NCBI RefSeq assembly: GCF_000213575.1
Contig: NZ_GL892005.1
Location: forward strand, 467,995 to 531,994
Source: Dysgonomonas mossii DSM 22836
GTDB taxonomy: Bacteria; Bacteroidota; Bacteroidia; Bacteroidales; Dysgonomonadaceae
Length of the DNA: 64,000 bases
Direction of reading: 5' to 3'
The position numbers and the translations under genes are program-made. Each line of letters opens with the position of its first letter. The first letter of the stretch is position 1. Below are positions 16,770 through 25,500 of the stretch, piece by piece. The notes under the pieces were generated by a model that worked only from the letters and a program-made list of their open reading frames with translations, made no database searches and was not told the origin of the DNA.

Positions 16770-18929
16770 ATGAGAACTTACCAAACACAAGAAATCAAGA
16801 ACATCGCAATTCTTGGTAGTTCGGGAGCGGGCAAAACCACTCTCGCCGAAGCCATGCTCTATGAAGCCGGCGTCATTAAACGCAGAGGAAGTGTTAAAGA
16901 TGGAAATACTGTCTCGGACTATTTCCCTGTGGAAAAAGAATATGGATATTCCGTTTTTTCCAGCATTTTCTCTGTGGAATGGATGAACCGAAAATTGAAT
17001 TTTATTGATTGTCCGGGATCTGATGATTTTGTCGGAAATGTTGTTACATCACTCAATGTGACAGACACTGCACTTATGGTACTTAATGCTCAGTATGGCA
17101 TGGAAGTGGGTACTATAAATCAATTGAGATATACTCAAAAGCTTCAAAAACCTGTTATTTTCATCGTTAATCAACTTGATCATCCTAAGGCTGACTTTGA
17201 TAACGTTGTCGCTCAACTGAAAGCTGAGTATGGCGAAAAGGCAGTACAAATACAATACCCTATCAATTGTGGCGAAGGTTTTAATGCTGTGATTGATATA
17301 TTAAAATATAAAATGCTCAGATGGAAACCGGAAGGTGGAGCTCCTGAGGTGCTTGATATTCCGGATGAAGAACTGGAAAAAGCAAGAGAATTAAAGCAGA
17401 AATTAGTAGAAGCCGCAGCAGAAAATGAAGAGTCTCTGATGGAAAAATTCTTTGATCAGGGAACACTCACCGAAGATGAAATGCGTATGGGAATCCGTTG
17501 GGGATTAGTGCATCGTGATTTATATCCGATTTTCTGTGTGTCGGCCGAAAAAGATATGTGTGTGCGTCGTACAATGGAGTTTCTAGGAAATGTAGTTCCT
17601 TACGTACGCGATTTACCGGCTCCGGTAAATACAGAAGGAGAAGAAATAAAACCGGATTCGGAAGCTCCAACCAGCTTGTTTTTCTTCAAAACAACCGTTG
17701 AGCCTCATGTAGGTGAAGTGTCATACTTTAAAGTAATGAGTGGAAAGGTACATGAAGGCGATGATCTTATCAATACAAATAGGGGCTCTAAAGAACGTAT
17801 GGGACAAATATTCGCTCCTGCAGGACAGCAACGTACAAAAATAGAGGAGCTTGTAGCGGGCGACATCGGTGCGGCAGTGAAGCTCAAAGATGTTCGTACC
17901 GGTAATACTCTGAATGCAAAAGGCGTTGATAATAAATTCGACTTTATAAAATATCCTGATCCTAAATATCGTCGTGCAATAAAAGCTGAAAACGAAAAAG
18001 ATACTGAAAAAATGAATGAAGTATTGCAGCGTATGCGCGAAGAAGATCCTACATGGTTAATAGAAAATTCGAAAGAGCTAAAGCAGTTGATCGTATCAGG
18101 ACAAGGAGAATTCCATCTTAAAACATTGAAATGGAGAATTGAAAACAATGATAAGATTCCAATTGTTTTCTCAGAACCTAGGATTCCATATCGGGAAACA
18201 ATTACCAAAGCCGCTCGTGCAGACTACCGCCACAAAAAACAATCCGGGGGAGCCGGACAATTTGGAGAGGTGCACCTGGTTGTAGAGCCATACACAGAAG
18301 GTATGCCAGCACCTGATGTATATAGATTTAATGGTCAGGAATTTAAAGTGCAGGCACGTGATACCCAAACATATAATTTAGATTGGGGTGGCAAACTCGT
18401 ATTTGTTAATAGCATTGTAGGAGGTGCAATTGATGCTCGCTTCCTTCCCGCCATCCTCAAAGGTATCATGGCTCGCCTTGAACAAGGACCGCTAACAGGT
18501 TCTTATGCCCGTGACGTTCGTGTAGTTGTATATGATGGTAAAATGCACCCGGTAGATTCGAATGAAATATCATTTATGCTTGCCGGCCGCAATGCCTTTA
18601 GTGAAGCATTTAAAAACGCAGGACCTAAGATTCTCGAACCTATATATGATATAGCTGTATTTGTTCCTTCCGACAAAATGGGGGATGTAATGAGCGATCT
18701 ACAGGGGCGTCGAGCTATGATCATGGGGATGGAAAGCGAACGAGGAATTGAAGTCTTGAAGGCAAAAGTTCCTTTGAAAGAAATGTCTAATTATTCTATC
18801 TCGCTCAGTTCCTTAACGGGAGGCCGTGCTTCATTTACGATGAAGTTTGCCAGCTATGAGCTCGTACCTTCGGATGTTCAGGATAAGCTGTTGAAAGAAT
18901 ACGCAGAAAGTCAGAAAGACGAAGATTAA
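16770..18929 (+). CDS. fusA2: Elongation factor G paralogue (EF-G2 type) with altered GTPase motifs
   Basis: A 719-aa translational GTPase homologue with all EF-G domains: G domain (1-270), beta barrel (about 290-380), domains III-V (LLKEYAES at the end). G1 is GSSGAGKTT (16-24). The G3 motif is DCPGSDDF (80-87) where ribosomal EF-G has DTPGHVDF, so the catalytic histidine is Ser84. G4 is NQLD (134-137), not NKxD, and the switch I sequence reads KEYGYSV instead of ERGITI. It is therefore probably a poor GTPase. A Bacteroides EF-G2 that supports translocation without GTP hydrolysis and helps gut colonisation has been reported, as I recall. It stands alone between its own promoter and a strong terminator. 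Confidence 0.85.
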   Translation: MRTYQTQEIKNIAILGSSGAGKTTLAEAMLYEAGVIKRRGSVKDGNTVSDYFPVEKEYGYSVFSSIFSVEWMNRKLNFIDCPGSDDFVGNVVTSLNVTDTALMVLNAQYGMEVGTINQLRYTQKLQKPVIFIVNQLDHPKADFDNVVAQLKAEYGEKAVQIQYPINCGEGFNAVIDILKYKMLRWKPEGGAPEVLDIPDEELEKARELKQKLVEAAAENEESLMEKFFDQGTLTEDEMRMGIRWGLVHRDLYPIFCVSAEKDMCVRRTMEFLGNVVPYVRDLPAPVNTEGEEIKPDSEAPTSLFFFKTTVEPHVGEVSYFKVMSGKVHEGDDLINTNRGSKERMGQIFAPAGQQRTKIEELVAGDIGAAVKLKDVRTGNTLNAKGVDNKFDFIKYPDPKYRRAIKAENEKDTEKMNEVLQRMREEDPTWLIENSKELKQLIVSGQGEFHLKTLKWRIENNDKIPIVFSEPRIPYRETITKAARADYRHKKQSGGAGQFGEVHLVVEPYTEGMPAPDVYRFNGQEFKVQARDTQTYNLDWGGKLVFVNSIVGGAIDARFLPAILKGIMARLEQGPLTGSYARDVRVVVYDGKMHPVDSNEISFMLAGRNAFSEAFKNAGPKILEPIYDIAVFVPSDKMGDVMSDLQGRRAMIMGMESERGIEVLKAKVPLKEMSNYSISLSSLTGGRASFTMKFASYELVPSDVQDKLLKEYAESQKDED

Positions 18930-18956
18930 TAGAAATCAGTTTTTTGTAGAAATAAG

Positions 18957-18989
18957 AAAAGGAGTGAAAAAAACATTTTCACTCCTTTT
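18957..18989. terminator. Strong bidirectional terminator, EF-G-like gene / aspA
   Basis: A 14-bp perfect stem (18957-18970 with 18976-18989) with loop AAACA; A-runs and T-runs at the ends serve both convergent genes. Confidence 0.9.
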
Positions 18990-19009
18990 CCATTTTTTGC
19001 AGGGAGAGG

Positions 19010-20398
19010 TTATTTTATTCCCGTCATATTTTCCGGATTTAATATTCTATCCAAATCATCTTTAGATAATATATTCTTCTTTAGTACTAGATTGTACACA
19101 TTTGCCCCTGTTTCCAAAGCTTCTTTTGCTATAGCCGTGCTATTCTCATAGCCTATATACGGATTCAATGCTGTAACAAGTCCTATGCTGTTCATAACAA
19201 GATTTTTGCAATGTTCTTCGTTAGCCGTAATACCCTCGATACAATTTTTCCTGAGGCAAACCATCGCATTGTTGAGCAGGTTTTGCGATTCTAATAAAGT
19301 ATATGTTATAATAGGTTCCATAACATTCAGTTGTAGCTGACCTGCTTCGGAAGCCATTGTTACCGCAAAATCATTAGCCAGTACTCTAAAGCATGTTTGA
19401 GAAACAACTTCAGGAATAACCGGATTTACTTTCCCCGGCATAATAGAAGAACCTGCTTGCATTGGCGGAAGATTTATTTCGTGTACTCCGCAGCGTGGCC
19501 CTGATGCCAGTATTCTAAGGTCGTTACATATTTTGGAAAGCTTTGTCGCTAACTTTTTCAAGGCAGAAGAATAGGCCACGAAACTGCCTGTATTAGATGT
19601 GGCTTCTACCAAATTTTTTGCAGGAGTAAAATTAAATCGAGTAAGGCGAGTGAGATTTTTAGCACATAATGCGTCATAACCGGGGATAGCATTTAGTCCT
19701 GTCCCTACAGCCGTTGCTCCCATATTTATTTCGAGGCACAAATTTACGCTTTGTCTCAGAGAAGTCTTCTCTTTCTCCAAAGTCGCAGCGTATGCGTCAA
19801 ACTGTTGTCCCAATGTCATTGGTATGGCATCTTGTAGGTGGGTACGTCCCATTGTTACCACATGTTTCAGTTCGTCTCCTTTTTCTTTGAGGGCTGTTAT
19901 TAACTCAATCAAGGTATCTTCTATCATTTCATTGTAAAATAGAATCCCAAGTTTTACTCCTGTAGGATAAGCATCGTTTGTCGATTGAGAGAGGTTTACG
20001 TGGTCGTAAGGAGAGCAGTATTGATATTCACCCTTTTTGTGCCCCATAATCTCTAAGGCAATATTTGTAACTACCTCGTTGATATTCATGTTGGTTGATG
20101 TTCCTGCACCTCCTTGTAGCATATCACTCGGAAACTGATCATTGTAATCTCCTTCTATAACTTTTTTACAGGCTTCTATTATTGCATCGTGAATGTCTTT
20201 ATCCAAGACTCCGAGTTCATAATTCGCTTCGGCTGCTGCCCATTTTACATAAGCTAAAGCTTTAATGAACTGAGGATAATGCGATAACTTTATCCCTGAA
20301 ATGTTAAAATTATTGATCGCTCTTTGAGTGTGTATTCCATAATAAGCATTATCAGGAACAGGCAGACTGCTAATAAGGTCATTTTCTATTCTACTCAT
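19010..20398 (-). CDS. aspA: Aspartate ammonia-lyase
   Basis: A 462-aa cytoplasmic enzyme of the aspartase/fumarase superfamily converting aspartate to fumarate and ammonia. The family signature is complete: GSSIMPGKVNP near residue 315-325, preceded by the substrate loop residues and TSTNMNINEV near 100 and GRTHLQDA near 184. The aspartase rather than fumarase call rests on overall similarity and length, which I judge by eye. A promoter-like pair, ATTG-N20-TAACTTTC, lies just upstream on the minus strand. It feeds fumarate respiration, common in Bacteroidota. Confidence 0.9.
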   Translation of the reverse strand: MSRIENDLISSLPVPDNAYYGIHTQRAINNFNISGIKLSHYPQFIKALAYVKWAAAEANYELGVLDKDIHDAIIEACKKVIEGDYNDQFPSDMLQGGAGTSTNMNINEVVTNIALEIMGHKKGEYQYCSPYDHVNLSQSTNDAYPTGVKLGILFYNEMIEDTLIELITALKEKGDELKHVVTMGRTHLQDAIPMTLGQQFDAYAATLEKEKTSLRQSVNLCLEINMGATAVGTGLNAIPGYDALCAKNLTRLTRFNFTPAKNLVEATSNTGSFVAYSSALKKLATKLSKICNDLRILASGPRCGVHEINLPPMQAGSSIMPGKVNPVIPEVVSQTCFRVLANDFAVTMASEAGQLQLNVMEPIITYTLLESQNLLNNAMVCLRKNCIEGITANEEHCKNLVMNSIGLVTALNPYIGYENSTAIAKEALETGANVYNLVLKKNILSKDDLDRILNPENMTGIK

Positions 20399-20411
20399 GA
20401 TGTGATATTTT

Positions 20412-20443
20412 GAAAGTTATTAAATGGGTTTTTGGTTAACAAT
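20412..20443 (-). promoter_or_regulatory. Possible aspA promoter
   Basis: On the minus strand ATTG (20443-20440), 20 bases, TAACTTTC (20419-20412): each box has one mismatch to the Bacteroidota consensus. The leader would be under 10 bases, which lowers confidence. Confidence 0.3.
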
Positions 20444-20584
20444 CGTTCACTAAGTTATATATTTATTCTTAATTAAAATATTCTTTCTATTAAAATGTCA
20501 TATTTTATCAGTTCTAAATTCCTTCGTTGCTTTTTTGTATGAAGAAAAGAAAGCTTCTTTACCTAAGTTTTGTATCTTTGTAGT

Positions 20585-21040
20585 ATGAGACATTTGAGAC
20601 TAATAGCTTTGACTCTAACTTTGATGGCTAGCATGTTTATGTTAGCCCATGCTATTATGCCTCATTCGCATCATGATGGTGTTATCTGTTTTTCTCTTGA
20701 AGAAATTATGCATCGACATCATTGCTCTGACCAGCAAGATGATACCCATAACTGTTGTGGACAACATAAAAAAGGATGTCATCATCAGGCGCATGCTGAA
20801 GATTGTAATCTTCAGGAATTGATACTTCGTCAACAAGATAATACGCATGATGATATATTGCCATGTGCAAACTGTCTTTCTCTTGCCTATATATTATACT
20901 CATTGAATGAGTTTTATCTGGAAGCTCCACAGTTTGGGGAACGCTTCAGACAAAAACCTTACTTAGTAAACTATACCCCGCCTTTTGTAGGTTCCATAAA
21001 AAGCCTGCGAGCACCTCCTGTATCTTATTTTTTAGCATAA
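20585..21040 (+). CDS. His/Cys-rich small protein of a metal efflux operon (DUF6769-like)
   Basis: A 151-aa protein with an N-terminal hydrophobic signal (LIALTLTLMASMFMLAHA) followed by a His/Cys-rich stretch: IMPHSHHDG, MHRHHCSDQ, HNCCGQHKKGCHHQAHAEDC, then PCANCLSLAY. It probably binds metal ions in the periplasm or at the membrane. I use the ATG at 20585; the upstream in-frame TTG at 20570 overlaps a TATCTTTG -7-like box (20573-20580) and is unlikely. It directly precedes czcB/czcA/czcC-like genes, so it is likely an accessory metal chaperone or sensor. I believe it matches the DUF6769 family, but this is from memory. Confidence 0.7.
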   Translation: MRHLRLIALTLTLMASMFMLAHAIMPHSHHDGVICFSLEEIMHRHHCSDQQDDTHNCCGQHKKGCHHQAHAEDCNLQELILRQQDNTHDDILPCANCLSLAYILYSLNEFYLEAPQFGERFRQKPYLVNYTPPFVGSIKSLRAPPVSYFLA

Positions 21041-21065
21041 ATTCTCTAACAGAGAAGTTTGAATT

Positions 21066-21098
21066 ATTATAGGGACAGTTTCCTAAACTGCCTATAAT
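21066..21098 (+). terminator. Hairpin with U-tract between the His-rich gene and czcB
   Basis: An 8-bp outer stem (ATTATAGG/CCTATAAT) and a 6-bp inner stem (CAGTTT/AAACTG) separated by a 2-base bulge, loop CCT, then TGTTTTGTTT. It looks like an intrinsic terminator inside what is otherwise a metal efflux operon, so it may reduce or gate transcription of the pump genes. Confidence 0.6.
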
Positions 21099-21131
21099 TG
21101 TTTTGTTTATTCAAGTTTAAGAAATAACAAT

Positions 21132-22367
21132 ATGAAAAAATATGTAATATATATCGCTTGTTTGCTTGCGATGCTTTGGGGGTGCAACTCTAAACAAAAA
21201 GCAGACAATCACACAGAACAAAATAAAGAATCTCATGCAGGGCATAATCATTCTGAAGAAGAGGGAGCTCACTCTCACGCCGAAGGAGAGGAGTGTGACC
21301 ACGATCATGCTGAAGGAGATGATTCGCATGATAAAGAAGCCCATAGAGAGGAAATCGTATTCTCGCCCGAGCAGGCTAAAAAGGCAGGATTAGAAATTGT
21401 GAATGTTCAGCCTTCTGCATTTCATCAGGTAATAAAGACCAGTGGACAAATTCTATCAGCACAAGGCGACGAGGTAACAATCTCTGCAACTGCCAGCGGA
21501 ATGGTATCATTTAATAAGGCTTCGTTGAATGAAGGATTAGCCGTACGTGGCGGAGAATCGCTTCTAAGTATTTCTTCTAAAAATATAGTGGATGGAGACC
21601 CTGTGGCAAAAGCGAAGTCTGCATACGAGATTGCTCAGAAGGAATATCAGAGAGCTGAATCTCTGATCGGAAATAAGCTTATTGCCGAAAAAGAATATAA
21701 CGAGATCAAGCTGAACTACGAAAATGCTAGAGTTGCTTATCACGCTATCGGGCAGAAAACTACAGCTAAGGGTGTGGGAGTATCAACTCCTATAAGTGGA
21801 TTTATAAAGACAAAATTGGTTAACGAAGGTCAATACGTGGAAGTAGGGCAAGCCTTAATGACCGTTACGCAGAATAGAAGATTGCAACTAAGAGCTGACG
21901 TTTCGGAACGTTACTTTAAAGATTTAGGATATGTAATATCCGCCAATTTCAAAACGCCTTACGATAAAACGGTTTATACCCTTTCCGCTTTAAACGGAAG
22001 GCTGGTATCGTACGGAAAGTCTTCGTCTAGCCAAGAATACTATGTACCGGTCAATTTTGAATTTGACAATATAGGTCAAATAATATCCGGTTCTTATGTC
22101 GAGGTTTATCTCTTAGGACAACCGCGTAGCAATGTTATTTCTATCCCTGTATCTTCTTTAATCGAAGAACAAGGTCTGTATTTCGTTTATTTGCAATCTC
22201 ACGATGATGCATATAGCAAGCAGGAAGTTACTTTGGGTGCAAATGATGGCAATCGTGTGGAAATCTTGTCGGGTCTGAAGAAGGGAGATAAAGTAGTAAG
22301 TAAAGGAGCATATCATGTCAAGTTAGCTTCTACATCATCAGCAATCCCTCATGCTCATGAACATTAA
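21132..22367 (+). CDS. CzcB-type RND efflux adaptor with His-rich N-terminus
   Basis: Periplasmic adaptor of a heavy-metal RND pump, 411 aa. It has a lipoprotein signal (LAMLWGCNSK, Cys near 18). Residues 26-76 form a striking metal-binding arm with HAGHNH, HSHAEGEECDHDHAEG and similar runs. The usual adaptor parts follow: barrel-sandwich half (SATASGMVSFNKASLNEGLAV), a short helical hairpin (about 155-205), and the membrane-proximal domain. It lies 17 bases before the RND gene. Substrate is probably Zn/Co/Cd or Cu/Ag; the sequence does not decide between them. Confidence 0.9.
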   Translation: MKKYVIYIACLLAMLWGCNSKQKADNHTEQNKESHAGHNHSEEEGAHSHAEGEECDHDHAEGDDSHDKEAHREEIVFSPEQAKKAGLEIVNVQPSAFHQVIKTSGQILSAQGDEVTISATASGMVSFNKASLNEGLAVRGGESLLSISSKNIVDGDPVAKAKSAYEIAQKEYQRAESLIGNKLIAEKEYNEIKLNYENARVAYHAIGQKTTAKGVGVSTPISGFIKTKLVNEGQYVEVGQALMTVTQNRRLQLRADVSERYFKDLGYVISANFKTPYDKTVYTLSALNGRLVSYGKSSSSQEYYVPVNFEFDNIGQIISGSYVEVYLLGQPRSNVISIPVSSLIEEQGLYFVYLQSHDDAYSKQEVTLGANDGNRVEILSGLKKGDKVVSKGAYHVKLASTSSAIPHAHEH

Positions 22368-22371
22368 ATTG

Positions 22372-22377
22372 AGGAGG
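22372..22377 (+). promoter_or_regulatory. Consensus Shine-Dalgarno of the czcA-like gene
   Basis: AGGAGG, 7 bases before the ATG at 22385. A full consensus is unusual here, where most genes lack one, and suggests strong translation of the pump subunit. Confidence 0.75.
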
Positions 22378-22384
22378 AATAAAT

Positions 22385-25300
22385 ATGCTGAATAAAATAA
22401 TACAATTTTCGTTGAACAATCGGCTGATTGTTCTTATCGGTGCTGTTCTCCTATTGGTTGGCGGGCTTTATACAGCCAAGAATATGGAGATAGATGTATT
22501 TCCAGATCTCAATGCTCCTACCGTAGTGATAATGACAGAGGCGAATGGGATGGCTTCGGAAGAGGTGGAACGCCTGGTCTCTTTTCCGATCGAAACAGCA
22601 GTGAATGGTGCTACAGATGTACGGCGGGTACGCTCGTCATCTACTACAGGTTTCTCTGTTGTATGGGTTGAATTCGATTGGGGTACAGATATTTATAAAG
22701 CTCGGCAGATAGTAACCGAAAAACTGGCTACTCTGGGTGATGCTTTACCCGAAAATATAGGACAACCGACATTAGGACCACAATCTTCGATACTGGGAGA
22801 AGTGATGATTATCGGGCTGACTGCTGACTCTACATCTTTATTAGACCTTCGCACTATTGCCGATTGGACGATACGCCCACGCTTACTATCCACAGGAGGA
22901 GTGGCACAGGTGACAGTGATAGGTGGTGATATCAAAGAATATCAAATACTACTCGACCCGGGACGTATGAAACATTACGGTGTTACGCTAGATGAAGTGC
23001 TACAAGTAACTCGTAATATGAATCAGAATGCATCGGGAGGTGTGTTGTATGAGTACGGGAATGAATATATAGTAAGAGGTGTTCTGCAAAGTGCCGATGT
23101 AAAAGAAATAGGCAAAGCTGTAATAAAGAAAGTAGGAGAAAGTCCTATTCTGATCAGTGATGTAGCAGATGTAAAGATAGGAGCAAAAACGCCTAAGTTA
23201 GGTGTCGCTTCCGAAAAAACAAAATCAGCCGTATTGCTGACTATAACCAAGCAACCCAATACAAATACTATCGAGCTGAGTGAGAAGCTGGATGCTTCTA
23301 TAGCCGACTTGCAAAAAGGACTTCCTACGGATGTGAAAATATCAACAGATATTTTCCGTCAGGAACGTTTTATTAATAACTCTATTAATAATGTGCAGAA
23401 GTCCCTTTATGAAGGTTCTATTTTTGTAGTCATCGTGCTGCTCTTGTTTTTGATGAATGGTCGTACCACTTTCATTTCCTTAATGGCTTTACCCCTTTCT
23501 TTACTGACTTCTATTCTTGCTCTCAAGCTGATGGGCTTAACGATCAATACAATGAGCTTGGGAGGGATGGCTATTGCCATTGGTTCGCTGGTAGACGATG
23601 CTATTATAGACGTTGAAAATGTGTTTAAGCACTTGAGAGAGAATCGGAAAAAGCCAAAGGAGGAACAACAAAGTGTGCTTACTATTGTATTCGAGGCATC
23701 GAAGGAAGTACGTATGCCAATATTGAACTCAACATTGATCATTGTAGCAAGTTTTACTCCTCTGTTTTTCCTTAGCGGTATGGAAGGGCGTATGCTTGTT
23801 CCTCTGGGGATAGCTTTTATCGTTGCTCTTTTTGCATCTACAATTATTGCTCTTACAGTAACTCCTGTATTGTGTAGCTACTTACTTGCAAATAATAAGA
23901 AAGATAAGATAGAAAAAGAATCCGTATTTGTAATGAAGCTTAAGGCTATTTATGAAAAAAGCTTGCATTGGGCATTAGAGAAACAAAAGATAGTATTGGG
24001 AATAACAGGCTTGTTGTTGATTTCGGCTATTGCTATTTCTTTTACTTTTGGGCGTAACTTTTTACCGCCATTTAATGAAGGGTCTTTTACTGTAACACTA
24101 AATACCTTGCCGGGTATATCCTTGGAGGAATCTGATAAGGTAGCTGGAATGGCAGAAGAAGCGATTCTTAGCGTTCCCGAAATACAAACCGTAGGACGTA
24201 AAACCGGGCGAGCTGAACTGGATGAGCATTCTTTTGGTGTGAATAGTTCTGAGATTGAAGCACCCTTTATATTAAAAGATCGTCCTCAGAAGGAAGTATT
24301 GGCAGAGCTTAGGGATAAACTGAATGCCATACCGGGAATTAGTGTGGAAATAGGTCAACCTATATCGCATCGTATCGATCACATGCTTTCGGGTACCAAA
24401 GCCAATATTGCCATAAAGATATTTGGTACAGACCTGAATAAATTATTCTCTCTCGGAAATGATATCAAGTCCAAGATAGAGGGCATAGAAGGTGTTGCCG
24501 ACTTGAATGTAGAGCAGCAGGTCGAGCGTCCCCAATTAAAGATTGTACCTAAACGTGAATTGTTGGCAAAATATGGTATCACCTTACCTGAATTTACTGA
24601 GTTTGTAACTACAATGCTTTCGGGTGAAGTTGTTTCTCAGGTTTATGATGCAGGTAAAAGTTTTGACTTGACGCTAAAAGTTGATGAGAACTATAAAGAC
24701 CAAGCCGAGAAGATCAGAAATTTGATGATCGATGCTAACGGGCTCAAAGTACCATTTGCTTATATTGCAGATATATCATCCTCTACGGGCCCTAATACAA
24801 TCAACAGGGAGAATGCTCAGCGTAAAATTGTCGTGTCGGCAAACGTTGCCGGAAGAGATTTGCGAAGCGTTGTAAATGAAATTCAGGAGAATTTGGATAA
24901 TAATATTCAGTTGCCTGAAGGTTATCATATTGAATATGGAGGACAGTTTGAAAGTGAACAGGCAGCATCGCAGATATTGCTCATTGCTTCTGTTTTTGCT
25001 ATTCTTATTATCTTTCTATTGCTATTCAATCAGTTTAGAAGTGTTACACAATCGGCTGTAATTCTTCTTAATCTTCCTCTGGCTCTTATTGGTGGAGTGT
25101 ATGCTATTCTGTTTACATCCGGAGAGATCAGCATTCCGGCTATTATCGGATTTATATCCTTGTTTGGTATTGCTACGCGAAACGGAATTTTGCTGATGGC
25201 TCATTACAACGATTTGGGAAACAAGGGGTACTCTGTGAATAAGAGTATATTGCAGGGATCGCTCGATCGGTTGAATCCTATTTTGATGACAGCTTTGTCC

Positions 25301-25483
25301 TCAGGACTAGCTTTGATACCTCTGGCTGTACAAGGAAGTTTACCGGGTAATGAAATTCAGAGCCCTATGGCTAAGGTTATTTTGGGTGGACTACTGACTT
25401 CCACCATGTTGAATATGTACATTGTGCCGATAGTATACAGAATGCTTAAGAGAAGAAAGACTTTAAAAGAAGAGATTGTTTAA
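22385..25483 (+). CDS. CzcA/CusA-type heavy-metal RND transporter
   Basis: A 1032-aa inner-membrane proton/metal antiporter of the HME-RND family. It shows DVFPDLNAPTVVIMTEA after TM1, the paired periplasmic loops, and the TM4 proton-relay motif GSLVDDAIIDVENVFKHL (about residues 399-416). GMEGRMLVPLGIAF follows in TM5-6, and ATRNGILLMAHYNDL is in TM11. Twelve membrane segments are visible in the usual 1+5+1+5 order. It is flanked by its adaptor and outer-membrane genes, giving a complete tripartite pump. The metal cannot be assigned from sequence by eye. Confidence 0.93.
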   Translation: MLNKIIQFSLNNRLIVLIGAVLLLVGGLYTAKNMEIDVFPDLNAPTVVIMTEANGMASEEVERLVSFPIETAVNGATDVRRVRSSSTTGFSVVWVEFDWGTDIYKARQIVTEKLATLGDALPENIGQPTLGPQSSILGEVMIIGLTADSTSLLDLRTIADWTIRPRLLSTGGVAQVTVIGGDIKEYQILLDPGRMKHYGVTLDEVLQVTRNMNQNASGGVLYEYGNEYIVRGVLQSADVKEIGKAVIKKVGESPILISDVADVKIGAKTPKLGVASEKTKSAVLLTITKQPNTNTIELSEKLDASIADLQKGLPTDVKISTDIFRQERFINNSINNVQKSLYEGSIFVVIVLLLFLMNGRTTFISLMALPLSLLTSILALKLMGLTINTMSLGGMAIAIGSLVDDAIIDVENVFKHLRENRKKPKEEQQSVLTIVFEASKEVRMPILNSTLIIVASFTPLFFLSGMEGRMLVPLGIAFIVALFASTIIALTVTPVLCSYLLANNKKDKIEKESVFVMKLKAIYEKSLHWALEKQKIVLGITGLLLISAIAISFTFGRNFLPPFNEGSFTVTLNTLPGISLEESDKVAGMAEEAILSVPEIQTVGRKTGRAELDEHSFGVNSSEIEAPFILKDRPQKEVLAELRDKLNAIPGISVEIGQPISHRIDHMLSGTKANIAIKIFGTDLNKLFSLGNDIKSKIEGIEGVADLNVEQQVERPQLKIVPKRELLAKYGITLPEFTEFVTTMLSGEVVSQVYDAGKSFDLTLKVDENYKDQAEKIRNLMIDANGLKVPFAYIADISSSTGPNTINRENAQRKIVVSANVAGRDLRSVVNEIQENLDNNIQLPEGYHIEYGGQFESEQAASQILLIASVFAILIIFLLLFNQFRSVTQSAVILLNLPLALIGGVYAILFTSGEISIPAIIGFISLFGIATRNGILLMAHYNDLGNKGYSVNKSILQGSLDRLNPILMTALSSGLALIPLAVQGSLPGNEIQSPMAKVILGGLLTSTMLNMYIVPIVYRMLKRRKTLKEEIV

Positions 25484-25500
25484 TAATTGAGTTATAATTT

